Assembly: GCA_964395045.1 (NCBI GenBank)
Contig: CAYNBE010000086.1
Coordinates: 1-14,011 of the forward strand
Direction of reading: 5' to 3'
Length of the DNA stretch: 14,011 nt
From: UBA1413 sp964395045
Lineage (GTDB): Bacteria; Bacteroidota; Bacteroidia; Bacteroidales; Prolixibacteraceae
In this document: positions 1 through 6,667 of the stretch, piece by piece
How the letters are laid out: each line of letters begins with the position of its first letter
Position numbering within the stretch: position 1 is the first letter of the stretch
Translations under genes and position numbers: made by a program
Notes under the pieces: model-generated
Database searches by the model: none
Told to the model about the DNA's origin: nothing
Seen by the model: only the letters and a program-made list of their open reading frames with translations

Positions 1-771
1 GGCGATTTTACCCTTTCTTTCAACCAGGTTTCTTTCTCCAACTGGGCCGCAGGCGGAAAAAACTCAATATCCGGAGTGGGATTGTTTAACTATTCATTCA
101 ACTACCTTAAAGAACGGACAAGCTGGGACAATACGCTGAATCTCGGTTACGGACTCCTGAAAGAAGGAGATCGTGACCTCATGAAATCGGAAGATAAGAT
201 GGAGTTCAGTTCCAAGGCGGGATATAGAGTTTCTGAAGGAGGCAAATGGTTTTACAGCGGACTTTTCAATTTCAGGTCGCAATTTGCCAACGGGTATAAA
301 TATCCCGATACAGATAATAAGATATCGGCGCTTTTTGCTCCGGCTTATTTTTCACTTGCCCTGGGTGCCGACTACAAGCCCGGTAACAAATTCAGCCTTT
401 TTCTTTCTCCCCTCGGATCGAAATTCACAATTGTTGCCGATGAGAATTTATCTTCAATAGGTGCTTTCGGTGTGGAAAAGAATAAAAAGTTCAGGGCAGA
501 AATGGGAGGTATTTTGAAGTCGGAGCTGAAATTCCCTCTTGCCACCAACGTGGATGTTGCAACAGCATTGGGATTGTTTTCGAATTATCTCAAAAAACCC
601 CAGAACATTGATGTCAACTGGGACTTCAGGATCAACATGAAAATCAACAAATACCTGTCGGCCAATTTGATCACCAACCTGATTTATGACGATGATATAG
701 CCATTGCAGGTGTACGAAGCCGCATCCAGTTGAAGCAGCTTTTTGGTGCCGGGTTCAGCTATAAATTCTGA
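1..771 (+). CDS. DUF3078-like outer-membrane protein, 5' truncated by the window edge
   Basis: The reading frame is open from the first base, so the gene begins outside the window and 256 C-terminal residues are visible. The GTG at 76 is an internal codon, not the start. The first visible residues carry NQVSFSNWAAGGKNS, the aromatic/Asn-Trp/Gly-rich motif I associate with the DUF3078 family of Bacteroidota. The rest is rich in alternating hydrophobic and polar strands with many Tyr, Phe and Asn residues, and the protein ends in FSYKF. A terminal Phe is typical of outer-membrane beta-barrels. I infer an outer-membrane barrel of unknown function. The signal peptide cannot be seen because the 5' end is missing. 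The next gene starts 8 bases after the stop, so the two are probably co-transcribed. The family call is from motif memory and moderately sure; the barrel character is more secure. Confidence 0.75.
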   Translation, partial: GDFTLSFNQVSFSNWAAGGKNSISGVGLFNYSFNYLKERTSWDNTLNLGYGLLKEGDRDLMKSEDKMEFSSKAGYRVSEGGKWFYSGLFNFRSQFANGYKYPDTDNKISALFAPAYFSLALGADYKPGNKFSLFLSPLGSKFTIVADENLSSIGAFGVEKNKKFRAEMGGILKSELKFPLATNVDVATALGLFSNYLKKPQNIDVNWDFRINMKINKYLSANLITNLIYDDDIAIAGVRSRIQLKQLFGAGFSYKF

Positions 772-779
772 GATCTGAT

Positions 780-1538
780 GTGAATATTCACCTCTTTAAC
801 AAAGTTGTGACCATCTGGATTTGCCTGGCGGTGGTTGTGTTCATCCTCCTCAGGTTCGCCAGAGCTCCTTATGGCCGTCACAATTCAGGGCACCGGGGAA
901 TCGGGATTCCCAACCGGACCGCCTGGTTTCTGATGGAATTTCCCGCTTTGCTTGTCCTTTCCTATGTGACAATCACGGGAACAGCTGAAAAAAACATCAC
1001 GGTCTGGATTCTAACACTCTGTTTTGTCATTCACTATTTTCACCGCTCGGTTATTTATCCATTGAGAATCAGAACAAAAGGGAAAACCATGCCCTTGATG
1101 GTTGTCTGCATGGCAGTGTTCTTCAATATTGTAAACGGGGGACTCATCGGATACTACAACGGTTCCCTTCAGGAACAGTTTAAACCTTCCTGGCTTTCGG
1201 CCCCCCGTTTTCTGACGGGTATCGTTCTTTTCTTGTCGGGAATGGCCATCAATATTTCGTCGGATCAGACTTTGATCAGACTGAGGAAAAGCGGAGAAAC
1301 CGGTTATAGTATCCCTGAAGGGGGATTGTTCCGTTATATCTCCTGCCCAAATTTTCTGGGCGAAATCATCGAATGGTTAGGGTATGCCATGATGTCATGG
1401 TCGTTGCCTGCACTCTCTTTCTTTATATGGACAGTGTGCAATCTTGTTCCGAGAGCTTTGGACCACCACTTATGGTACAGGAATACCTTTCCCCATTATC
1501 CCTCTGACAGAAAAGCAGTGATACCATTTATCCTGTAA
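780..1538 (+). CDS. 3-oxo-5-alpha-steroid 4-dehydrogenase (SRD5A/DUF1295) family membrane reductase
   Basis: This 252-residue polytopic membrane protein has the hallmarks of eukaryotic steroid 5-alpha-reductases along its whole length. They are YGRH (31-34), TAWFLMEFP (47-55), HYFHRSVIYPLR (85-96), GMAINISSDQTLIRLR (about 154-169), YSIPEGGLFRYISCPNFLGE (20 residues before the C-terminal third) and the terminal YPSDRKAVIPF. Glu53 and Tyr86 align with the two residues of human SRD5A2 that contact the steroid 3-keto group (E57 and Y91). The C-terminal Asn/Glu/Arg motifs belong to the NADPH-binding half. The family reduces a delta-4 (enone) double bond with NADPH in the membrane. The substrate here is not shown by sequence; steroids, bile-acid intermediates or another enone lipid are possible. 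The start is a GTG at 780. The next in-frame Met candidate with family sequence after it (Met52) would remove conserved residues. It follows the DUF3078 gene by 8 bases and ends convergent to the Nudix gene. Confidence 0.88.
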   Translation: MNIHLFNKVVTIWICLAVVVFILLRFARAPYGRHNSGHRGIGIPNRTAWFLMEFPALLVLSYVTITGTAEKNITVWILTLCFVIHYFHRSVIYPLRIRTKGKTMPLMVVCMAVFFNIVNGGLIGYYNGSLQEQFKPSWLSAPRFLTGIVLFLSGMAINISSDQTLIRLRKSGETGYSIPEGGLFRYISCPNFLGEIIEWLGYAMMSWSLPALSFFIWTVCNLVPRALDHHLWYRNTFPHYPSDRKAVIPFIL

Positions 1539-1577
1539 AAAAGGAACTTACCAAAGAAAAGAGCAAATAATGCCGGT

Positions 1578-2048
1578 CTATTCCGGGACTCTTTTAACAG
1601 CCGGGGGTCTTTGCGTCCATGATGAGAATATCGAAAGGAACCTGCCGACGATTTCATGGTGGGCGAAAGCGAGCTGCGGAAGCCCGCTGACTGGAAACCA
1701 GCGTGCTTCGGAGGCATCGTCACCTCCTTTTGGGGTTGTCATTTCATCCAGAAAGGTATGAAACACAACCGAAATGGTTCTACCTCTCGGATCCCGGCCA
1801 GGCGCGTCGAAAACCATGAATTGTTCCATCGATCGGGGCATGATCCCTGTCTCCTCCTCCAACTCTCTGCGGCATGCCGTTTCCAGAGTCTCATCCATGC
1901 CTGCAAATCCACCGGGTAATGCCCAGCAATTTCTGAACGGCTCGTTTTTCCTTTTAACCAATAAGATATAAAGCTCATCTTCCTGAAAGGAAAAAACAAG
2001 AGCATCGACAGTGACAGCAGGACGGGGATATGAATATATAAATGGCAT
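1578..2048 (-). CDS. Nudix hydrolase (ADP-ribose pyrophosphatase-like)
   Basis: This 156-residue single-domain protein contains a perfect Nudix box, GX5EX7REUXEEXGU, at residues 47-69: Gly47, Glu53, Arg61-Glu62, Glu65-Glu66, Gly68-Ile69. These acidic residues bind the divalent metals that cleave nucleoside diphosphates linked to another group. LLVKRKNEPFRNCWALPGG before the box and FDAPGRDPRGRTISVVF after it resemble the COG1051 ADP-ribose/NADH pyrophosphatase branch. FAHHEIV near the end is also usual there. No winged-helix tail follows, so it is an enzyme rather than an NrtR-type regulator. The ATG at 2048 gives the expected short N-terminus before the first beta-strand; I see no Shine-Dalgarno. 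It lies 31 bases downstream of the small ORF and 105 downstream of the NlpC/P60 gene, probably as the last gene of that unit. The exact substrate cannot be told from sequence. Confidence 0.92.
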   Translation of the reverse strand: MPFIYSYPRPAVTVDALVFSFQEDELYILLVKRKNEPFRNCWALPGGFAGMDETLETACRRELEEETGIMPRSMEQFMVFDAPGRDPRGRTISVVFHTFLDEMTTPKGGDDASEARWFPVSGLPQLAFAHHEIVGRFLSIFSSWTQRPPAVKRVPE

Positions 2049-2079
2049 TTTATGTATTTTTTTGCAGCCCGATGTAAAT

Positions 2080-2172
2080 TCAATATCCCCTGCCTGTCTT
2101 CCGGTACCTGATCATGAGGAAAATCATGATGGCAAATATCAGCAGGTAAATCACTATTTCGGTTCGTTCCAT
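2080..2172 (-). CDS. Predicted 30-residue single-pass membrane protein overlapping the NlpC/P60 gene end
   Basis: An ATG at 2172-2170 opens a 30-codon frame ending in TGA at 2082-2080. It starts inside the last 19 bases of the NlpC/P60 gene, in another frame. The product begins MERTE, has an uninterrupted hydrophobic stretch from Ile6 to Ile21, then RYRKTGRGY. This is the layout of a single-pass membrane peptide with its basic tail in the cytoplasm (N-out, C-in by the positive-inside rule). It fills most of the gap between the NlpC/P60 and Nudix genes, and the overlap would suit translational coupling. I recognise no family. It could be a chance ORF: the region is short, no Shine-Dalgarno is visible, and a 7-base inverted repeat (2111-2117/2124-2130) lies within it. 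The clean hydrophobic segment followed by a basic cluster makes me favour a real gene. Confidence 0.5.
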   Translation of the reverse strand: MERTEIVIYLLIFAIMIFLMIRYRKTGRGY

Positions 2173-2957
2173 GGAGGTATAATTCTTTTCATTACTCTCA
2201 TTTGGTGAGTGTAACGTTTGGTGTCGATGTTAAAGATACCATACTGGTCGAAGTTGTCAATTCTGACTTTGCCCGAAGCGTGGATAATTTTGTTGTGGTT
2301 CCAAATGATTCCCACATGCACAATCCTCCCCTCTTCATCGTCAAAAAAAGCCAGGTCACCCGGTTTGGTTTCTTCCACAAAGCTGAGGCTGGTACCGATC
2401 TTTACCTGATCAGAGGCATCCCTGGGAATCGGCATTCCTGCTGTTTTATAGATGATCTGGGTAAATCCGCTGCAATCGATCCCAAACGGGCTTCGGCCAC
2501 CCCATAGGTAGGGAGCATTGAAATATTTCAGTGCCTGTGTCACTATAAAATGACGGATATCTTTGAATTTTTTGGCACTTACGTTTCCATTCAGCTTTAA
2601 AACCTGATTATCGAGCCTGAACTGCCGGAGATAGGGCCGCCAGAATGGCAGCGTACTCCCCGCCACCAGCATCAGGTTTTGGTCTCTCGCTATGGGGACA
2701 AGCGTAAAGATATCACAAGTGATAGCCCGGGGAGCTTTTTGAAGTTTCTCAAATGCTTTTTGTGTAAGCGGAGTGCCCATCTTCTCAACGATCCACCCAT
2801 CAAACCCATCACACGACAACTTAACATGCTGCCAACCTGGAAGATAGTCGAGCACTTCAAAATACTCGCCGTACAGGATCTGGGTTACCATTTCGCTTTT
2901 TTCCGAAGGTTCCCGGCGCACAGGGATCAAACTCAGGCCACAAATGCCGAAATTCAT
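2154..2957 (-). CDS. SH3-domain NlpC/P60 peptidase, YkfC-like (gamma-D-glutamyl-L-diamino acid endopeptidase)
   Basis: This 267-residue protein has an N-terminal SH3b-type region (about 1-60, with VRREPSEKSEMVTQ and GWQHVKL), a second SH3-like segment (about 75-125) and a C-terminal NlpC/P60 domain (about 135-260). The catalytic triad is visible: Cys162 in GIDCSGF, His214 in IVHVGI and His226 in IIHASG. YLWGGRSPFGIDCSG is the standard motif. The arrangement matches YkfC-type enzymes, which cut the D-Glu/diamino-acid bond in murein peptides with a free N-terminal L-Ala. No signal peptide or membrane segment precedes the SH3 fold, so I infer a cytoplasmic enzyme for recycling cell-wall peptides rather than a secreted hydrolase. 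The ATG at 2957 is preceded by a TATATTTG box. It is probably the first gene of a minus-strand unit with the small ORF and the Nudix gene, and is divergent from the pgpH-like gene. Confidence 0.92.
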   Translation of the reverse strand: MNFGICGLSLIPVRREPSEKSEMVTQILYGEYFEVLDYLPGWQHVKLSCDGFDGWIVEKMGTPLTQKAFEKLQKAPRAITCDIFTLVPIARDQNLMLVAGSTLPFWRPYLRQFRLDNQVLKLNGNVSAKKFKDIRHFIVTQALKYFNAPYLWGGRSPFGIDCSGFTQIIYKTAGMPIPRDASDQVKIGTSLSFVEETKPGDLAFFDDEEGRIVHVGIIWNHNKIIHASGKVRIDNFDQYGIFNIDTKRYTHQMRVMKRIIPPWNEPK

Positions 2958-2980
2958 GAAAAAAATGTATTTTAGTCAAT

Positions 2981-2988
2981 CAAATATA
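2981..2988 (-). promoter_or_regulatory. Bacteroidota-type -7 box upstream of the NlpC/P60 gene
   Basis: Read on the minus strand the bases are TATATTTG, a full match to the Bacteroidota sigma-ABfr -7 consensus TAnnTTTG. The box ends 23 bases before the start codon at 2957, which leaves a short leader. I see no convincing TTTG-type -33 element at the right distance. It lies in the 81-base divergent gap shared with the pgpH-like gene; I found no equally good box for the plus-strand gene there. Confidence 0.5.
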
Positions 2989-3038
2989 GAATTTCCTTCT
3001 GTGATTTGATATTGTTACAGATCAATCCATCATAAAAA

Positions 3039-5117
3039 ATGAAAACTTTCCGGCAAAAGTTCATTGACTATTCCCAAATCATTTTCAGGGGAATTGTCTT
3101 TGTCATGGCAGCCTTGATTTTACATTGGATACTACCGTCAGAAATCCGGTTCAAATATGAGTACCAGAAGGGAACTCCCTGGAAACATAACAACCTGGTT
3201 GCTCCGTTCGATTTTGCCGTCATCAAGTCGGACCAGGACATTGATGCCGAAAAAAAAGAGCTGGCCAAAGGATTTGCCCCCTATTTTTCGGTCGATACCA
3301 CCATTGAAAGTTCGAAAACTGAACAACTGGGGAAAGACATCCTGGCCATTTTTTCAACCGATTCCGCTGCCGCATTAAAGGTTCTTTTAGAAATTAACGG
3401 CGAACTGAAAGATATCTATGCCAGGGGGATACTGACCTCATCACCGCAGCTTTACCAGATTCTGGAAGGGAAGAACGAAATTTCGAAAATTACGGGGAAT
3501 CTTGTCGAAAAAGTAGCGGTGGGTACTCTCTTTTCCGAAAAAACGGCATACAATTATTTCTCCGGTAAAATAAGCATGATCAGGGATAAATACCCGGAGT
3601 TGTCAGCCAGGCTGAACACGCTCGATCCCGGGAAATACATCAAGGGAAATCTCCGCTACGACGAGAACTACTCGAAAAGAGAACTTGCTCAAATGGAGTC
3701 GGGCATCAACACTGCCCGCGGTATGATGCAGAAAGGGGAAATAATCATTCTGCAGGGTGAAATCGTGGACGATGGGAAGTACCAGATACTGGAATCGCTT
3801 AAGCAAACCTATGAGGTTAGAAACGGCGAAGGTATTAATCTGCAGCTTGTTTCACTCGGAAAGATGTTGCTGATCCTCATGTTCCTGACCCTGCTTTTCA
3901 CCTATTTATATACCTATAAACAATTTATTCTCAGGGATTCCCGAAAACTTTTGTTTTTGTTTTTTTTCATTATTCTGATCGTTGCTCTTGCATTACTGAT
4001 CAACTCATACGAAGGGCTGCACGTATATATGTTTCCTCTGGCCATTCTGCCGGTGGTGATCCGCACATTCTATGACCCCCGCACCGCCATTTTTACCCTG
4101 ATCATTACCTGTCTGCTGATCGGCTTTTATGCTCCCAACAATTATGAATTCGTATTGCTGGAAGTATCAGCCGGAATGATTGCAGTTTTCAGCCTGAACA
4201 AGATACATCGGCGGGTGCACATTGTGGTTTCCTCGCTCCTGGTAGGGTTCACCTACCTAGTGGTTTTCACAACCCTTACCCTGATCCAGGAAGGAACACT
4301 TGCCACGTACAATTTCAGAATGCTTCAATGGTTCGCCTGGAGCAGTTTGCTGATCAATGTGGTTTACCCGATGATTTATGTTTTTGAAAAAATCTTCGGA
4401 TTTGTTTCCGATGTCACACTGATCGAGTTGTCAAACACCAACCAGCCATTGCTGCGAAAACTTGCTGAAAAAGCACCCGGGACACTTCAGCATTCTTTGC
4501 AGATCGCAAACCTGGCAGAAGAAGTAATCCTGAAAATTGGAGGCAATCCTTACCTGGCAAGGGCAGGAGCTCTTTACCATGATATCGGAAAGGCTGCACA
4601 ACCAACTTATTTCATTGAAAATCAGGAAATCGGGATGAACCCACACGACCAGATGAGTTATAAGAAAAGCGCCGAAATCATTATCGACCATGTAAAAAAC
4701 GGAATTAAAACAGCAAAAAAGTACAAACTTCCCGACAGCATTGTTGAGTTCATCGCCACCCATCATGGAACATCCAAGGCAAAATACTTCTTTCTGAAAC
4801 AGTTACAGGAAAATCCCGATGTGGCCATCGACGAAAGCGATTTTGCCTATCCCGGGCCCCTCCCCCACTCCAGGGAAGCTTCTGTGGTCATGTTGATCGA
4901 CGGCATCGAAGCAGCTTCACGAAGCATGAAGGAAAAAACATTCGACAACTTTAAACGACTGATCGATAACATGATCGACCAAAAACTGAAAGACCGTCAA
5001 CTTGACAACTCTGATCTGACGTTTGCCGATCTCGACAAAATCAAGGAAATCCTGCTGCGTAAACTGGTGAATATCTACCATGTCAGAATAGAATACCCCG
5101 AAGAGAAAAAGAAATAA
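3039..5117 (+). CDS. pgpH: 7TM-HD cyclic-di-AMP phosphodiesterase, PgpH type
   Basis: This 692-residue protein has the PgpH/YqfF layout. There is an N-terminal membrane helix (about 14-32), a large extracytoplasmic domain (about 33-265, the 7TMR-HDED type), about seven membrane helices (about 268-465) and a cytoplasmic HD hydrolase domain (about 480-660). The HD metal site is intact: His485 (LQHSLQIA), His514-Asp515 (YHDIGK), His551 (IIDHV), His575-His576 (ATHHGT) and a downstream Asp near 621 (LIDGIEAA). Also present is NPHDQMS at 535-541. Characterised relatives hydrolyse c-di-AMP to pApA, so I infer control of c-di-AMP level at the inner membrane. No cyclase lies in the window. It is divergent from the NlpC/P60 gene. 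The next gene follows after 60 bases and has its own promoter-like box, so read-through is possible but not required. Length and domain order are normal for the family. Confidence 0.93.
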   Translation: MKTFRQKFIDYSQIIFRGIVFVMAALILHWILPSEIRFKYEYQKGTPWKHNNLVAPFDFAVIKSDQDIDAEKKELAKGFAPYFSVDTTIESSKTEQLGKDILAIFSTDSAAALKVLLEINGELKDIYARGILTSSPQLYQILEGKNEISKITGNLVEKVAVGTLFSEKTAYNYFSGKISMIRDKYPELSARLNTLDPGKYIKGNLRYDENYSKRELAQMESGINTARGMMQKGEIIILQGEIVDDGKYQILESLKQTYEVRNGEGINLQLVSLGKMLLILMFLTLLFTYLYTYKQFILRDSRKLLFLFFFIILIVALALLINSYEGLHVYMFPLAILPVVIRTFYDPRTAIFTLIITCLLIGFYAPNNYEFVLLEVSAGMIAVFSLNKIHRRVHIVVSSLLVGFTYLVVFTTLTLIQEGTLATYNFRMLQWFAWSSLLINVVYPMIYVFEKIFGFVSDVTLIELSNTNQPLLRKLAEKAPGTLQHSLQIANLAEEVILKIGGNPYLARAGALYHDIGKAAQPTYFIENQEIGMNPHDQMSYKKSAEIIIDHVKNGIKTAKKYKLPDSIVEFIATHHGTSKAKYFFLKQLQENPDVAIDESDFAYPGPLPHSREASVVMLIDGIEAASRSMKEKTFDNFKRLIDNMIDQKLKDRQLDNSDLTFADLDKIKEILLRKLVNIYHVRIEYPEEKKK

Positions 5118-5138
5118 ACAATTTTCCCGATTTTGCGT

Positions 5139-5146
5139 TACTTTTG
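5139..5146 (+). promoter_or_regulatory. Bacteroidota-type -7 box upstream of the S41 protease gene
   Basis: TACTTTTG fits TAnnTTTG and lies in the 60-base gap between the pgpH-like stop and the S41 start. It would place transcription start near 5152 and give a leader of about 25 bases. No clear TTTG -33 element is present at the usual distance. If real, it separates the S41 gene and possibly the export operon from pgpH transcription. Confidence 0.5.
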
Positions 5147-5177
5147 CATCCTGATAATTATCTCATAAAGAGCAAAC

Positions 5178-6632
5178 ATGAAAGCAATCAAATATTGGTT
5201 GTTCCTGTTCCTTGTTGTAGGAATGGCTACCGGATGTGATCTTCTGAAAAGTGAGAAGGAGAAAGAAGATGAAGGGCCAAAAATGGCATCTCCCCTGACA
5301 CTGAAGATCAATACGTTTATCAAGGAAGTCATGACCGATGTCTACCTGTGGTATGATAAAATGCCTGCGATCGACGAAAAATATGAAACCGATTCAAAAG
5401 CATATTTTGAAAAACTGTTATACAGTGAAGACAAATGGTCATTCATCACCGATGATATCAAATCGTTTGAGAACTCAATTCAGGGAATAGAAAAAACTTA
5501 TGGGTACTCCCTCGCATTCGGGGCATTCTCAAATGCACCCGGCACTTATTTTGCCATCGTCGAATATGTTTATCCCAACACACCTGCTTCAAAGGCAGGA
5601 TTTAACCGCGGCGACCTGATCGTCAAAATCAATGGTCAAAACATCACTATCGACAATTACCAGAATCTTCTATCCGGAACAGACATAACGGTCACCCGAG
5701 GGATTTTATCCGGTGGTGCTATATCGCAGGGAATTACATTGTCGATGGTAGCCGAGGAATTGAAACTTGACCCTGTTTTGATGTACAAAATCATCGAAAG
5801 GGAAGGACACAAAATCGGATACCTGCTGTACCTTCAATTTATCAGCAGTTACAACAGCACCAGTTTAAGCAAAGCATTGCAATACTTCAGTGACAACCAG
5901 GTCACCGACCTTGTGCTCGATCTGAGATACAATCCGGGAGGGGAAACAACTGCGGCGCAGTACATCTGCAGTTCATTAGCACCTCTAAGCGTGGTGAATA
6001 ACAAAAGTATGCTTGTATCTTATCAGTGGAACAACAAATACCAGGCTTACTGGATTTCGAAAAAAAGGGATGACCAGTTAGGCATTTATTTTGACCCGAC
6101 CGTTCCTGTTAAACTTAACCTGAACAAGGTTCACATTCTGACAGGAAACAATACCGCCAGTGCCTCCGAATTGACCATCACCGGTCTGGAACCCTATCTT
6201 GACGTGGTACTGGTCGGGGATACGACTTATGGAAAGTACACGGGTTCTTTTACCATTAAACCAAGTGAATGGTACGATAAACCGTCTGTATATGCCGATT
6301 TTGAAAATTGGGGATTACAACCCATCATCATCCGGTTTGCCAATTCTCAGGGGGTAACCAATTTCACCAACGGTTTTGCGCCCGATTTTGTGGTTGGCGA
6401 TGCCCTGCTTCCTGCATATCCTCTCGGAGATATTTCAGAACCTCTTTTGAAAAAGGCTGTTGAAAACATTACAGGTAAAACCATTTCGGCCATGAAAAAA
6501 GCACAGGTTCCCTTCCAATATAAAATCATCGACAGAGGATTTTCGAGATTTGATCATTTGAAAAGGAATCTATTCATTGATCATCCCATGGAAGAACCTC
6601 ATTTCACAGCTGATAAATCATCAACTCAGTAA
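5178..6632 (+). CDS. S41 family (C-terminal processing) protease, PDZ-containing lipoprotein
   Basis: This 484-residue protein starts with a lipoprotein signal peptide (MKAIKYWLFLFLVVGMATGC) with the lipobox ATGC and the lipidated Cys20. The residues after it are highly charged and acidic (KSEKEKEDEG), as in surface-export signals of Bacteroidota lipoproteins, so cell-surface exposure is possible. An N-terminal helical part (about 40-100) has the DVYLWYDKMPAID motif usual in this family. It is followed by a PDZ domain (about 105-195, with ASKAGFNRGDLIVKING) and the protease core (about 200-410). NNTASASELT places the nucleophile at Ser328. Lys353 in TYGKYTGS lies 25 residues on, the Ser-Lys spacing of Prc and CtpB. 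The third residue, Gln in Prc/CtpB four positions after Lys, is Ser357 here. Substrates are unknown; the family trims C-terminal or unfolded envelope proteins. A TACTTTTG box precedes it, and the export operon starts 35 bases after its stop. Confidence 0.93.
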   Translation: MKAIKYWLFLFLVVGMATGCDLLKSEKEKEDEGPKMASPLTLKINTFIKEVMTDVYLWYDKMPAIDEKYETDSKAYFEKLLYSEDKWSFITDDIKSFENSIQGIEKTYGYSLAFGAFSNAPGTYFAIVEYVYPNTPASKAGFNRGDLIVKINGQNITIDNYQNLLSGTDITVTRGILSGGAISQGITLSMVAEELKLDPVLMYKIIEREGHKIGYLLYLQFISSYNSTSLSKALQYFSDNQVTDLVLDLRYNPGGETTAAQYICSSLAPLSVVNNKSMLVSYQWNNKYQAYWISKKRDDQLGIYFDPTVPVKLNLNKVHILTGNNTASASELTITGLEPYLDVVLVGDTTYGKYTGSFTIKPSEWYDKPSVYADFENWGLQPIIIRFANSQGVTNFTNGFAPDFVVGDALLPAYPLGDISEPLLKKAVENITGKTISAMKKAQVPFQYKIIDRGFSRFDHLKRNLFIDHPMEEPHFTADKSSTQ

Positions 6633-6667
6633 GCTTTTCACCCGAAAAAGCACGTTCCCCCCTGCCA

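Noticed and set aside
780..791. Perfect 12-base palindrome GTGAATATTCAC covering the start codon of the reductase gene
   Set aside because: A few perfect 12-base palindromes are expected by chance in 14 kb, and no second copy or operator context was seen.
1739..2083. 114-codon minus-strand frame overlapping the Nudix gene
   Set aside because: The other minus-strand frame carries a perfect Nudix box; this one has no motif.
2111..2130. Inverted repeat ATCATGA / TCATGAT with a six-base spacer
   Set aside because: It is short and AT-rich, and arises from Met/Ile-rich codons of the small ORF if that is real. It is not convincing as a terminator or operator.
6633..6651. Weak stem GCTTTT / AAAAGC between the S41 and adaptor genes
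   Set aside because: It has six mostly A-T pairs and no T-run after it, too weak to call a terminator.
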